From NCBI RefSeq assembly GCF_017310035.1, contig NZ_CP022296.1:3286001-3350000 (forward strand): a DNA stretch of 64,000 nt, written 5' to 3'. Under the pieces are notes generated by a model, which saw only the letters and a program-made list of their open reading frames with translations, was not told where the DNA came from and made no database searches. Below are positions 53,774 through 62,799 of this stretch, one piece after another; the stretch's first letter is position 1, and each line of letters starts with the position of its first letter. The position numbers and the translations under genes are program-made. Origin of the DNA: Nocardioides sp. S5. Its GTDB lineage: Bacteria > Actinomycetota > Actinomycetes > Propionibacteriales > Nocardioidaceae.

Positions 53774-53815
53774 ACCGGGCGGTTCCTCGCGCTGCAGCGC
53801 GAGGAACTGCCCGGT
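53774..53815. terminator. Long palindrome after pepN
   Basis: ACCGGGC-G-GTTCCTCGCGCTGC (53774-53795) pairs with GCAGCGCGAGGAAC-T-GCCCGGT. The 42-bp palindrome has a single mismatched pair. It lies 31 bp after the pepN stop and 62 bp beyond the convergent DUF5130 stop, so it could stop transcription from both sides. Confidence 0.65.
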
Positions 53816-53879
53816 CAGCACATTTCAGCGCGAGGAGCTGCCCGGTCGGCGCACCTCAGCGAAACGAGGCGCCCGCTCA
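53795..53879. repeat. ~31-bp direct repeats after pepN
   Basis: CAGCGCGAGGAACTGCCCGGTC at 53795 recurs at 53826 with one change (G for A), and a degenerate third copy (CAGCGAAACGAGGCGCCCGCTC) begins at 53857. The period is 31 bp, so the array is not coding. The first copy is half of the palindrome. Confidence 0.6.
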
Positions 53880-54260
53880 GGCGTGGAGGGTGTTCTGCGG
53901 GCGGGCGTGCTCGGCGAGCATCGCGATGCCCCGCTGGAGCCCGCTCAGCAGCTTGCCGGAGGCGAACTCCGACGTCATGGCCAGCACGGCCAGCTCCACC
54001 TCGGCGTCGGTGAGGTGACGGCGTACGTCTCCCCCGGTGACCACCTCGGTGACTCGGCGTCCGGGGTCGACCATGATCAGCACGCTGCGCGCGGGCGCCA
54101 CGAGCCGGTTGTGCAGCCGGGTCGCCCAGGCGCGCGTGTCGTCGCCCTCGGCCGGACCGGCGTAGACGGAGAACTCGAAGCGGCAGGACTGCTCGGCGAC
54201 GCGGATCGCCTTGTCGAGGGCGAGACGGTCGCCCTCGCTCAGCAGCTCACCAGCTGCCAC
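53877..54260 (-). CDS. DUF5130-like (TPM-related) protein
   Basis: 127 aa. LSEGDRLALDKAIRVAEQSCRFEFSVYAGPA, then VLIMVDPGRRVTEVVTG and AVLAMTSEFASGKLLSGLQRGI, resemble the TPM-like DUF5130 family of Actinobacteria. There is no signal peptide or span. The function is unknown. Start is uncertain: GTG 54260 (VAAGELL) is used here; GTG 54269 is equally possible. The start overlaps the 3' end of the upstream gene by about 14 nt. Both genes run away from mscS. Confidence 0.72.
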   Translation of the reverse strand: MAAGELLSEGDRLALDKAIRVAEQSCRFEFSVYAGPAEGDDTRAWATRLHNRLVAPARSVLIMVDPGRRVTEVVTGGDVRRHLTDAEVELAVLAMTSEFASGKLLSGLQRGIAMLAEHARPQNTLHA

Positions 54261-54648
54261 TGGCGCCACCCGCTCGGGAGTCGTCGCCGTCGGGGGCAGG
54301 GAGCTCGGCGACACCCTGACGGGGTCCGCCGATCCACTGGGCCTCGCCACCGGAGTGGTCGGGCAGCAGCTTCTCGCCACGGACCATCGCCGGCAGGTAG
54401 ACCGCGAGCCCGATGAGCACGAACAGCAGCAGCGGCGCACCGGCGTAGAGCGCGAGCGCGCCGAGGAAGTCGAGGTTGTTGACCTCGTCCTGACCTGCCC
54501 AGCCTTCCGGCACGTCGGCGTGGGCCGGCGCGGCCAGCAGGGCCAGCACAGGAGCGCCGAGGACGGCGCTGGAGACGGCGGCGGCGCGGCCGGTCCGCCG
54601 GGGACGGGAGCGCCGGGTGCGGGTGGAGAGGCTGACGGGCGTGGTCAC
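54247..54648 (-). CDS. Small exported or membrane protein
   Basis: 133 aa. Residues 1-25 are basic with a hydrophobic stretch and AHA after it (VLGAPVLALLAAPAHADVPEGW), like a signal peptide. A second span follows near 66-87 (FLGALALYAGAPLLLFVLIGLAVYLPAMV). The remainder (GEAQWIGGPRQGVAELPAPD) is cytosolic. Similar small proteins with a W-I-G-G-P motif accompany DUF5130 in other Actinobacteria (recollection). GTG 54648 was chosen because TACCCT lies 7 nt upstream, consistent with a leaderless mRNA. Confidence 0.65.
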   Translation of the reverse strand: MTTPVSLSTRTRRSRPRRTGRAAAVSSAVLGAPVLALLAAPAHADVPEGWAGQDEVNNLDFLGALALYAGAPLLLFVLIGLAVYLPAMVRGEKLLPDHSGGEAQWIGGPRQGVAELPAPDGDDSRAGGASGSW

Positions 54649-54679
54649 GGGCACAAGGGTATCGCCCATACTGGCGGGC
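54649..54679. promoter_or_regulatory. 31-bp divergent promoter space, both genes probably leaderless
   Basis: Minus strand: TACCCT, 7 nt, GTG 54648. Plus strand: CATACT, 7 nt, ATG 54680. The two -10-like elements lie side by side between the start codons, leaving no room for leaders; each -35 would fall inside the other gene. Confidence 0.45.
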
Positions 54680-55804
54680 ATGCCTCACCCCCTCACCACC
54701 CAGATCATCGACGTGACCAGGGTCTCCGGGAGCGAGACCAACACCCTCACCGCATGCTCGACCGACGAGTTCCTCTGCACCCGGGTGCTCGAGTGGACCG
54801 GCAACCAGGATCTCGCCAACGCGGCGGACTGGATTGTCGGGAAGCCGAGCGCCCTCGTGGGACTGATCCTGATCGGACTCGTGGTCCGGTGGGTGCTCCA
54901 CCGGGTCATCGACCGCGTCGTGAAGCGCGCCGAGGTGGGCATACTCCCCAACCGCGTCAGCAAGGCGATGACCGGCGGACGGATGGGTGCCGCGCTGAAC
55001 CTGACCGAGGATCCCTCCCACACCCGCCGCGTGCAGCGCGCGGCGACCATGGGCTCGCTGCTGAAGAGCATCGTCACCGGCGTCGTCATGGTCGTGATCG
55101 CGCTGATGTTCATCGCCGAGCTCGGCTACGACATCGCCCCGCTGATCGCCAGCGCCGGCATCATCGGCGTCGCGATCGGCTTCGGCTCGCAGACGCTGGT
55201 CAAGGACTTCCTGTCCGGCATCTTCATGATCTTCGAGGACCAGTACGGCGTGGGTGACGAGGTCGACCTCGGCGAGGCCGTCGGCACCGTCGAGGCCGTG
55301 AGCCTGCGCGTCACGCGCCTGCGCGACGTCAACGGCACGGTCTGGTACGTCCGCAACGGCGAGATCCTCCGCGTGGGCAACATGAGCCAGAACTGGGCGC
55401 GCACGGTGCTCGACGTGAGCGTCGGCTACGGCGAGGACCTCGCCCGTGTGCGGAGCGTGCTCGCGGACGTGGCGCACGACCTGTGGGAGGACGAGGACTT
55501 CAAGGGCCGGATCATCGAGGAGCCGTCGGTCTGGGGCGTGCAGGACCTCGGCCCGGACGCCGTCCTGGTCCGCGTCGCGCTGAAGACCGCGCCGCTCGAG
55601 CAGTGGGCCGTGGCCCGCGAGATGCGGCAGCGGATCAAGTACCGCTTCGACCACGAGGGCATCGAGATCCCCTTCGCCCAGCGCGTGCTGTGGATGCGCG
55701 ACGGCGACCCCCGGGCTGCCGGTGACGCGGCGGACTCCCCCGCCGAGCCCCCGCCCGGCGCGGCGCCCGCCGAGGGACCCGCGCGCGCGGAGGGACCTGC
55801 CTGA
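54680..55804 (+). CDS. Small-conductance mechanosensitive channel (MscS family)
   Basis: 374 aa. Spans at about 58-72 and 132-151, then the pore helix region ASAGIIGVAIGFGSQTLVKDFLSGIFMIFEDQYGVGDEVDLG, which is the MscS signature of Gly/Ala packing followed by the beta domain. The N-terminal ~55 residues carry two Cys (TACSTDEFLCTR) and are probably external. The C-terminus is a Pro/Ala-rich tail. It opens on membrane tension during osmotic downshock. Confidence 0.93.
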   Translation: MPHPLTTQIIDVTRVSGSETNTLTACSTDEFLCTRVLEWTGNQDLANAADWIVGKPSALVGLILIGLVVRWVLHRVIDRVVKRAEVGILPNRVSKAMTGGRMGAALNLTEDPSHTRRVQRAATMGSLLKSIVTGVVMVVIALMFIAELGYDIAPLIASAGIIGVAIGFGSQTLVKDFLSGIFMIFEDQYGVGDEVDLGEAVGTVEAVSLRVTRLRDVNGTVWYVRNGEILRVGNMSQNWARTVLDVSVGYGEDLARVRSVLADVAHDLWEDEDFKGRIIEEPSVWGVQDLGPDAVLVRVALKTAPLEQWAVAREMRQRIKYRFDHEGIEIPFAQRVLWMRDGDPRAAGDAADSPAEPPPGAAPAEGPARAEGPA

Positions 55805-55847
55805 GGGCGCCTCCGGTGCGTTCCGGCGCACGGGACACAATGGTCGG

Positions 55848-56225
55848 GTGACCACCACCTTCTACGACGAGATCGGCGGCGAGCAGACGATCCGCACGAT
55901 CGTCCACCGCTTCTACAAGGGTGTGGCCGACGACGAGCTGCTGCGCCCGATGTACCCCGAGGCCGACCTCGGTCCGGCGGAGGAGCGCTTCGCGCTGTTC
56001 CTCGTGCAGTACTGGGGCGGGCCCTCGACGTACTCCGAGACCCGCGGGCACCCGCGCCTGCGGATGCGGCACGCGCCCTTCCAGGTCACCCCGGCGGCCG
56101 CGCAGCGCTGGCTGGTCCACTTCCGGGCCGGCCTCGACGCAGCGAGCCTGACGCCGGAGCAGGACGAGCGGTTCTGGGACTACGTCACCCACGCCGCCCA
56201 GTTCATGGTCAACACCCTGGAGTGA
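55848..56225 (+). CDS. glbO: Group II truncated haemoglobin (GlbO)
   Basis: 125 aa. FYDEIGG, VHRFYKGVADDELLRPMYPE (Tyr of helix B), FLVQYWGGPSTYSETRGHPRLRMRHAPF with the proximal His near residue 75, and the Tyr/Trp distal residues of TrHbO. It binds O2 and has peroxidase/NO-related roles in mycobacteria. GTG 55848 gives the family start. Its last 17 bases overlap the 3' end of the convergent thioesterase gene. In M. tuberculosis glbO also lies a few genes after pepN. Confidence 0.96.
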   Translation: MTTTFYDEIGGEQTIRTIVHRFYKGVADDELLRPMYPEADLGPAEERFALFLVQYWGGPSTYSETRGHPRLRMRHAPFQVTPAAAQRWLVHFRAGLDAASLTPEQDERFWDYVTHAAQFMVNTLE

Positions 56226-57057
56226 GCTCCCGGTAGGCGTCCGGCACGGGTGCGGGCCGGCCCGTGGCGTTGTCGATGCACACCCCCACGACGCGGGCGC
56301 GGGCCAGCACGTCGTCGCCGTCGCGCACCACGGACTCGAAGACGACCGAGGTCCGACCGATGCGGGAGACCCACGTGCGGCAGTCGTAGGGCTCGGGCCG
56401 GAACAGGATCGGGCGCCGGTAGTCGACGTCGGTCTGGGCGACCACGAGGTGGTAGCCCTCGCCGAGCTCGCCGGCCTGCGACACCATCAGCTGGATGCGG
56501 GCCTCCTGGAAGTACTCGAAGTACTTCACGTTGTTGACGTGGCCGTAGATGTCCACGTCGCTGAAGCGCACGTGCACCGGGTAGGTGCCGCCGGGCACCT
56601 CCACGACCTCGACCGGTGACGGTGGACGCACGGGCTCGTCCGGCTCGAGGAGGCGGGTCAGCGACTCCTTCTCCCCCGCATGCAGGCGGCGCGGCCGCTC
56701 GGTCGCGAAGACGTACGGCGTCAGCACGGTGCGCGCACGCAGGAAGACCGTGCGCTCCCCGGCGGCGTCCTCGGCGAAGATCTCGTAGCCCATGGTGAAG
56801 CTCGCGGCGCGGATCTCGGTGACCCAGCACTCGATGGCGACCGGCTCGAAGGAGAAGGTCAGCGAGGAGACGTAGGTGACCTCGTGGCGCACCACGACCA
56901 CGCCCTCGGCCAGGTCGTCGGCCCGGCTGTCGGGGGCGTGGGTGCGGAACATGTCGACCCGCGCCTCCTGCATGTAGTCGACGTAGGTGACGTTGTTGAC
57001 GTGGCCGAGCAGGTCGAGGTCGGCCCACCTGAGCGGGCAGCGGTAGAGGTGGCGCAC
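56209..57057 (-). CDS. Two-hotdog acyl-CoA thioesterase
   Basis: 282 aa with two 4HBT hotdog domains. The first has RWADLDLLGHVNNVTYVDYMQEAR, the second RFSDVDIYGHVNNVKYFEYFQEAR; the Asp in D-x-D-x-x-G-H-V-N-N is the catalytic position in each. It probably hydrolyses acyl-CoA esters in the cytosol; the chain length is unknown. GTG 57057 was chosen (RHLYRCPLRW, CAGGAC just before); the frame stays open far upstream without a good start. Its 3' end overlaps glbO by 17 nt. Confidence 0.9.
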   Translation of the reverse strand: MRHLYRCPLRWADLDLLGHVNNVTYVDYMQEARVDMFRTHAPDSRADDLAEGVVVVRHEVTYVSSLTFSFEPVAIECWVTEIRAASFTMGYEIFAEDAAGERTVFLRARTVLTPYVFATERPRRLHAGEKESLTRLLEPDEPVRPPSPVEVVEVPGGTYPVHVRFSDVDIYGHVNNVKYFEYFQEARIQLMVSQAGELGEGYHLVVAQTDVDYRRPILFRPEPYDCRTWVSRIGRTSVVFESVVRDGDDVLARARVVGVCIDNATGRPAPVPDAYRELTPGC

Positions 57058-57165
57058 GTCCTGATCGTCGCAGAGCCGCCGCGCGCAGGCGTACGCCGCC
57101 CGCCGGACCCGGGGGTCATGACGTAGGCCACACCCGGGCCGGTGCCGCGCCGGGGGACGGCGGAC

Positions 57166-57171
57166 TAGGGT
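57166..57171 (+). promoter_or_regulatory. Possible -10 (TAGGGT) of the thiolase gene
   Basis: TAGGGT, 40 nt before the ATG at 57212, in the 154-bp divergent region between thioesterase and thiolase. A CGGAG ribosome binding site precedes the ATG by about 7 nt, so this transcript has a leader. Confidence 0.35.
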
Positions 57172-57211
57172 GCCGGGAGACCGTGCCAACCCACGAGTAA
57201 CCGGAGTTCCC

Positions 57212-58426
57212 ATGCCCGAGGCAGTGATCGTTTCCGCAGCGCGTACCCCCATCGGCCGGGCCAACAAGGGCTCGCTCAAGGACTTCCGCCCCGACGACCT
57301 CACCGCGCTCGCCGTGCAGGCCGCGCTGGACAAGATCCCCGACCTGGACCCGACGACGATCGAGGACCTGCTCCTCGGTTGCGGGCTCCCCGGTGGCGAG
57401 TCGGGCAACAACATGGCCCGCGTCGTGACCACGCTCCTCGGCCTCGAGGTGCCCGGTGCCACGGTGACCCGCTACTGCTCCTCGTCGGTGCAGACGACCC
57501 GCATGGCCTTCCACGCGATCAAGGCCGGCGAGGGCGACATCTTCGTCTCCGCCGGCGTCGAGACCGTCTCGCGCTTCGCCAAGGGCACCTCCGACCACAT
57601 CCCCGGCACGCGCAACCCGCTCTTCGAGGACGCCGCTGCGCGCACCGACGAGTACGCCAAGGGTGGCCGGGACTGGCACGACCCCCGCGAGGACGGCCAG
57701 CTGCCCGACATCTACATCGCGATGGGCCAGACGGCCGAGAACGTCGCGCGGATGCGCGGCCTGGACCGCAAGGAGCTCGACGAGTTCGCCGTCCGCTCGC
57801 AGAACCTCGCCGAGAAGGCGATCACCGACGGCTTCTGGGAGCGTGAGATCACCCCGGTCACCACGCCCGACGGCACGGTCGTGACCAAGGACGACGGACC
57901 GCGCGCCGGAGTGACGTACGACGCCATCGCCGGCCTCGACCCGGTCTTCCGCCCCGACGGCGTGGTCACGGCCGGCAACTGCTGCGCGCTGAACGACGGC
58001 GCCGCCGCCGTGGTCGTCATGTCCGACACCAAGGCCGCCGAGCTCGGCCTGACCCCGCTCGCGCGGATCGTGTCCACCGGCGTCTCGGGGCTCTCCCCCG
58101 AGATCATGGGCCTCGGCCCGGTCGAGGCGACCAAGAACGCCCTCAAGCACGCCGGGATGAGCATCGGCGACATCGACCTGGTCGAGATCAACGAGGCGTT
58201 CGCCGCGCAGGTCGTGCCGTCCTACCAGGACCTCGGCATCGACCTGGACCGCCTCAACGTCAACGGCGGCGCCATCGCGGTCGGCCACCCCTTCGGCATG
58301 ACGGGTGCCCGCCTGCAGAACACGATGCTCAACAGCCTGGACTGGCACGACAAGTCGACCGGCCTCATCACCATGTGCGTCGGCGGCGGCCAGGGCATGG
58401 CGATGATCCTCGAGCGCGTCGGCTGA
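57212..58426 (+). CDS. Acetyl-CoA C-acetyltransferase (thiolase)
   Basis: 404 aa. Complete thiolase: VTRYCSSSVQT with the nucleophilic Cys near 90, NEAFAAQ, GHPFGMTGAR and CVGGGQGMA with the second Cys near 389. Either a degradative beta-oxidation thiolase or a biosynthetic one; the M-G-Q-T-A-E-N and H-D-P-R-E-D-G loop and its place next to a MarR regulator suggest fatty-acid catabolism (inference). Divergent from the thioesterase, so both may respond to acyl-CoA load. Confidence 0.95.
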   Translation: MPEAVIVSAARTPIGRANKGSLKDFRPDDLTALAVQAALDKIPDLDPTTIEDLLLGCGLPGGESGNNMARVVTTLLGLEVPGATVTRYCSSSVQTTRMAFHAIKAGEGDIFVSAGVETVSRFAKGTSDHIPGTRNPLFEDAAARTDEYAKGGRDWHDPREDGQLPDIYIAMGQTAENVARMRGLDRKELDEFAVRSQNLAEKAITDGFWEREITPVTTPDGTVVTKDDGPRAGVTYDAIAGLDPVFRPDGVVTAGNCCALNDGAAAVVVMSDTKAAELGLTPLARIVSTGVSGLSPEIMGLGPVEATKNALKHAGMSIGDIDLVEINEAFAAQVVPSYQDLGIDLDRLNVNGGAIAVGHPFGMTGARLQNTMLNSLDWHDKSTGLITMCVGGGQGMAMILERVG

Positions 58427-58449
58427 CGGGTCCCGGCACTGCACGGCAC

Positions 58450-58455
58450 TAGGCT
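58450..58455 (+). promoter_or_regulatory. -10 (TAGGCT) of the MarR gene, leaderless
   Basis: TAGGCT ends 6 nt before the ATG at 58462, with no ribosome binding site, so the transcript probably begins at the start codon. No good -35 was found. Confidence 0.45.
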
Positions 58456-58461
58456 GGCGCC

Positions 58462-58956
58462 ATGACCACCACGGGGGAACCGCGCTGGCTCGACGACACG
58501 CAGCAGCACTCGTGGCGTGCCCTGATGATGGGCATGACGCTGCTGCTGGAACGTCTCGACGACGACCTGCGCCGCGAGTTCGGGATGTCGCTCACCGAGT
58601 ACGAGGTGCTGGTGCGGCTCTCCGAGCGGCCGGGCCGGGCGATGCGGATGGCGCAGCTGGCCGATGCGATGGCGCACTCACGCAGCCGGGTGACGCACAC
58701 CGTCGCCCGGATGGAGGCCGTCGGCTACGTCACCCGCGGCACGACGCCCGAGGACGGTCGCGGCGTCGTCGCGACGATGACCGACCAGGGCTACGAGCTG
58801 CTCGAGCGGGCCGCGCCGTGCCACGTGGAGAGCGTGCGCCGCAACATCGTCGACCTCGTCGCCGACGACGACTTCGCCGCGGTGGGGCGGGTCTTCGACC
58901 GGGTGGCCGACCACCTCGTGACGCGGCACCCGGAGTCGGAGATCCGTACGCAGTAG
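58462..58956 (+). CDS. MarR-family transcriptional regulator
   Basis: 164 aa. Winged-helix core: SLTEYEVLVRLSERPGRAMRMAQLADAMAHSRSRVTHTVARMEAVGYVTRGTTPEDGRGV, with the recognition helix at SRSRVTHTVARM and the D-x-R wing. N- and C-terminal helices form the dimer interface. The ligand is unknown. It lies 36 bp after the thiolase and could control that gene or itself. Confidence 0.93.
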   Translation: MTTTGEPRWLDDTQQHSWRALMMGMTLLLERLDDDLRREFGMSLTEYEVLVRLSERPGRAMRMAQLADAMAHSRSRVTHTVARMEAVGYVTRGTTPEDGRGVVATMTDQGYELLERAAPCHVESVRRNIVDLVADDDFAAVGRVFDRVADHLVTRHPESEIRTQ

Positions 58957-58974
58957 CAGCACCCCGAGCAGACG

Positions 58975-59009
58975 AGAGCCGCCCGCGAGGTTTCCTCGCG
59001 GGCGGCTCT
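58975..59009. terminator. Bidirectional terminator hairpin between marR and ettA
   Basis: AGAGCCGCCCGCGAGG (58975-58990), loop TTT, CCTCGCGGGCGGCTCT (58994-59009): 16 perfect pairs. It lies 18 bp after the MarR stop and 6 bp beyond the convergent ettA stop, so it can serve both. Confidence 0.88.
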
Positions 59010-59015
59010 GTCAGA

Positions 59016-60698
<1,683 letters not shown>

Positions 60699-60835
60699 GC
60701 GGGCGAGCCTACGGGGAACCGGACCCCGCCCGACAATCGCGCCCGGGACGCAGCGGACCTGAGACCATCCACCGCGGTCACCGCGTCGAGCAGGGTGAGG
60801 GCCGCCACCGAGGGGGCCTGCAGAAGGGGGATGCC

Positions 60836-61357
60836 ATGCGTGGGAGCACCGGCGTCGACGAGGAGTTCACCTCGTTCGTCGCGTCCGCCTCACCCCAGCT
60901 CCACCGCAAGGCGTGGTTGCTGACCACGTCGTCGGTCGCGGCCGAGGACCTGCTCCAGACGGCGCTGGCCAAGGCGTACGTCCACTGGCGCCGGGTGAGC
61001 GCGGCCGACGACCCGACCGCCTACGTGAGCGGCATCGTGCTGAAGACCTTCCTCAGCGACCGGCGCCGCCGCAGCAGCACCGAGGTGGCAGTGGCGGAGG
61101 TCGACGACGTCAGCACGGAGGACGACGACCCGGCGCTGCGCCTGACGCTGCTGGCCGCCCTCCGCACGCTGGCGCCGCTCGACCGCGCGGTGGTCGTGCT
61201 GCGCTACTGGGAGGACCGCTCCGTGGAGGAGACCGCCCGCACGCTCCACCTGAGCAGCGCCGCGGTGAAGAACCGTTCGCTGCGTGCCCTTGCCACCCTG
61301 CGCGCCCAGCTCGACGACGTGCGCGACCCGTTCCTGCTCCCGAAGGGTTCCCGATGA
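60836..61357 (+). CDS. SigE-family RNA polymerase sigma factor (ECF type)
   Basis: 173 aa. The region-2 part AWLLTTSSVAAEDLLQTALAKAYVHWRRV is the actinobacterial 'SigE family' ECF pattern. Region 4 follows as LAPLDRAVVVLRYWEDRSVEETARTLHLSSAAVKNRSLRALATL. ATG 60836 has AAGGGGG about 7 nt upstream. It overlaps the next gene (ATGA). The target promoters are unknown. Divergent from ettA. Confidence 0.92.
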   Translation: MRGSTGVDEEFTSFVASASPQLHRKAWLLTTSSVAAEDLLQTALAKAYVHWRRVSAADDPTAYVSGIVLKTFLSDRRRRSSTEVAVAEVDDVSTEDDDPALRLTLLAALRTLAPLDRAVVVLRYWEDRSVEETARTLHLSSAAVKNRSLRALATLRAQLDDVRDPFLLPKGSR

Positions 61358-62226
61358 GCACCCACCGCACCGACGCCGCCCCCCTGCCCGGCTCCGACGA
61401 GGCCTACGTCCGCACCGTCATCGAGGCCGCCATGGCAGACGCGCGGCCCCCTCTCGACCTGCCGGGCGCAGCACTTGCCCGAGGCCGGCGGCTGCGTGCC
61501 CGCCGCCGGGTGACCGTCGCCGCGGCCGCCGTCGCCGCCGGACTCGCGGTCGGCGCGGCGGGGCCGTGGCTGGCTGCCGGGGACGGAGCCGCCACCCGGA
61601 GCAGCGACCTCGTCGCGACGCAGCCGGCAGCGCCCGAGCCGGGGTTGCCGCAGACGCCGAGCGGCTGGTGGGACATGCCAGCCAACGAGATGGTCGAGAC
61701 CCTGACCGGGATCCTGCCCGACGGGGTGATCCTCACCGCTACGGGCCCGCTCGCGGGCGACACCGAGCAGGGCGGCCCCAGCCACGGCTTCATCAACTCG
61801 ACCCTCGGCGTTTCTGCCGGCGGCGAGGTCGCCACGGGCAACGTGAACATCATGATGTGGCCGGCAAGGACGGCCCCAGTCGCGCTGGAGGGCGTCGGCG
61901 CGGAGGAGGCCACCTTCGAGGTGGGCGTGCAGGCCGGCTGGCTCACCTGCCCGGGGGATCTGGGACCCAGCACGACCTCCTGCACCGAGATCCGCGGCCC
62001 CGGCGGCGAACGGACCGGTCGCCGCAGCACCACGGCGATGGGGGACGTCAGGATCGTCGAGGTGGTCGTGGTCTCCGGCGACGGCATCGTCTACGGCGCC
62101 ACCGCCAACACCGACGACGACAAGTGGGGCGCCGAGTCCCCCGTCACCGCGCCCCGACCGCCCCTGACGATGGCGCAGCTCGAGGCGATCGTGCGCGACG
62201 AGGCGTGGACGTCGTACCGGCCGTGA
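61354..62226 (+). CDS. Single-span membrane protein coupled to the sigma factor (putative anti-sigma)
   Basis: 290 aa. A cytosolic N-terminus (~45 residues, no Cys/His zinc-anti-sigma motif) is followed by one span (residues ~52-75, VTVAAAAVAAGLAVGAAGPWLAAG). The rest is an external domain of about 210 residues with two Cys (LTCPGDL...TTSCTEI). No known family was recognised. The 4-nt overlap with the sigma gene, and the frequent pairing of SigE-family sigmas with such proteins, suggest it controls the sigma factor from the membrane. This is inference only. Confidence 0.72.
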   Translation: MSTHRTDAAPLPGSDEAYVRTVIEAAMADARPPLDLPGAALARGRRLRARRRVTVAAAAVAAGLAVGAAGPWLAAGDGAATRSSDLVATQPAAPEPGLPQTPSGWWDMPANEMVETLTGILPDGVILTATGPLAGDTEQGGPSHGFINSTLGVSAGGEVATGNVNIMMWPARTAPVALEGVGAEEATFEVGVQAGWLTCPGDLGPSTTSCTEIRGPGGERTGRRSTTAMGDVRIVEVVVVSGDGIVYGATANTDDDKWGAESPVTAPRPPLTMAQLEAIVRDEAWTSYRP

Positions 62227-62228
62227 CC

Positions 62229-62639
62229 TCAGGCCGCCTGCGGCTCCTCAGCGCTCGTCATCGGCTGCACCTCGGCGACCTCAGGCGCCACGGCCTTGGC
62301 GAACCTGGTCGTGCCGTGGCTCAGGTCGTGGCCGACGGAGGTGGCGACCACCTCGAAGGAGGTCTGCGGCTTGCCCTCGCGCTCCCACACGTCGGCGACG
62401 AGCCGACCATGCACGACGACGGGGTCGCCGCTGCTCAGCGAGTCGGCGACGTGGCGCGCGAGCCGGTTCCACGCCTTCACGGTGTGCCACGAGGTGGTGC
62501 CGCGGACCCACTCGCCGTCGCGGTAGCGGCTGGGCGTGCAGGCGACGCGGAACGAGGCGACCTGGCGGCCCTCGGTGAGCTCGCGCAGCGTCACGTCGCC
62601 GCCGATCCAGCCGGTCAGGGTGATCTGGGTGTCGTACAT
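62229..62639 (-). CDS. ssb: Single-stranded DNA-binding protein paralogue (SsbB-like)
   Basis: 136 aa. OB fold: TQITLTGWIGGDVTLRELTEGRQVASFRVACTPSRYRDGEW, then SWHTVKAWNRLARHVADSLSSGDPVVVHGRL. It lacks the long Gly/Pro linker and the acidic PF tip of the main SSB, so it is probably the second, SsbB-type copy. In M. tuberculosis an ssb-like gene (Rv2478c) follows the EttA-like gene, matching this place. The 3' end is 3 bp from the convergent membrane protein gene. Confidence 0.92.
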   Translation of the reverse strand: MYDTQITLTGWIGGDVTLRELTEGRQVASFRVACTPSRYRDGEWVRGTTSWHTVKAWNRLARHVADSLSSGDPVVVHGRLVADVWEREGKPQTSFEVVATSVGHDLSHGTTRFAKAVAPEVAEVQPMTSAEEPQAA

Positions 62640-62799
62640 CGGGGTGTCTCCTGGACTCGGCGGCGGTGGTTCCGCCGCGGTCCCCCAAGGCTGTGCACCG
62701 GGGCCGACAACCTCGACCCGAGGGAGCGCCGACCTGTGGAGAAGCCCGCCTGACGCGTCCCTGTGGACGCCTCGTGGCCCGCGATGTGGCCGGAGACCG
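62640..62799. other. Intergenic region between the GTPase and ssb paralogue
   Basis: 160 bp holding the upstream region of the ssb paralogue on the minus strand (AGGAGA about 8 nt before its ATG) and the 3' side of the GTPase gene. No strong terminator or promoter hexamers were recognised. Confidence 0.4.

Noticed and set aside
53511-54416. 301-codon plus-strand frame after pepN
   Set aside because: Out-of-frame with pepN, crosses the intergenic repeats and lies antisense to the DUF5130 gene.
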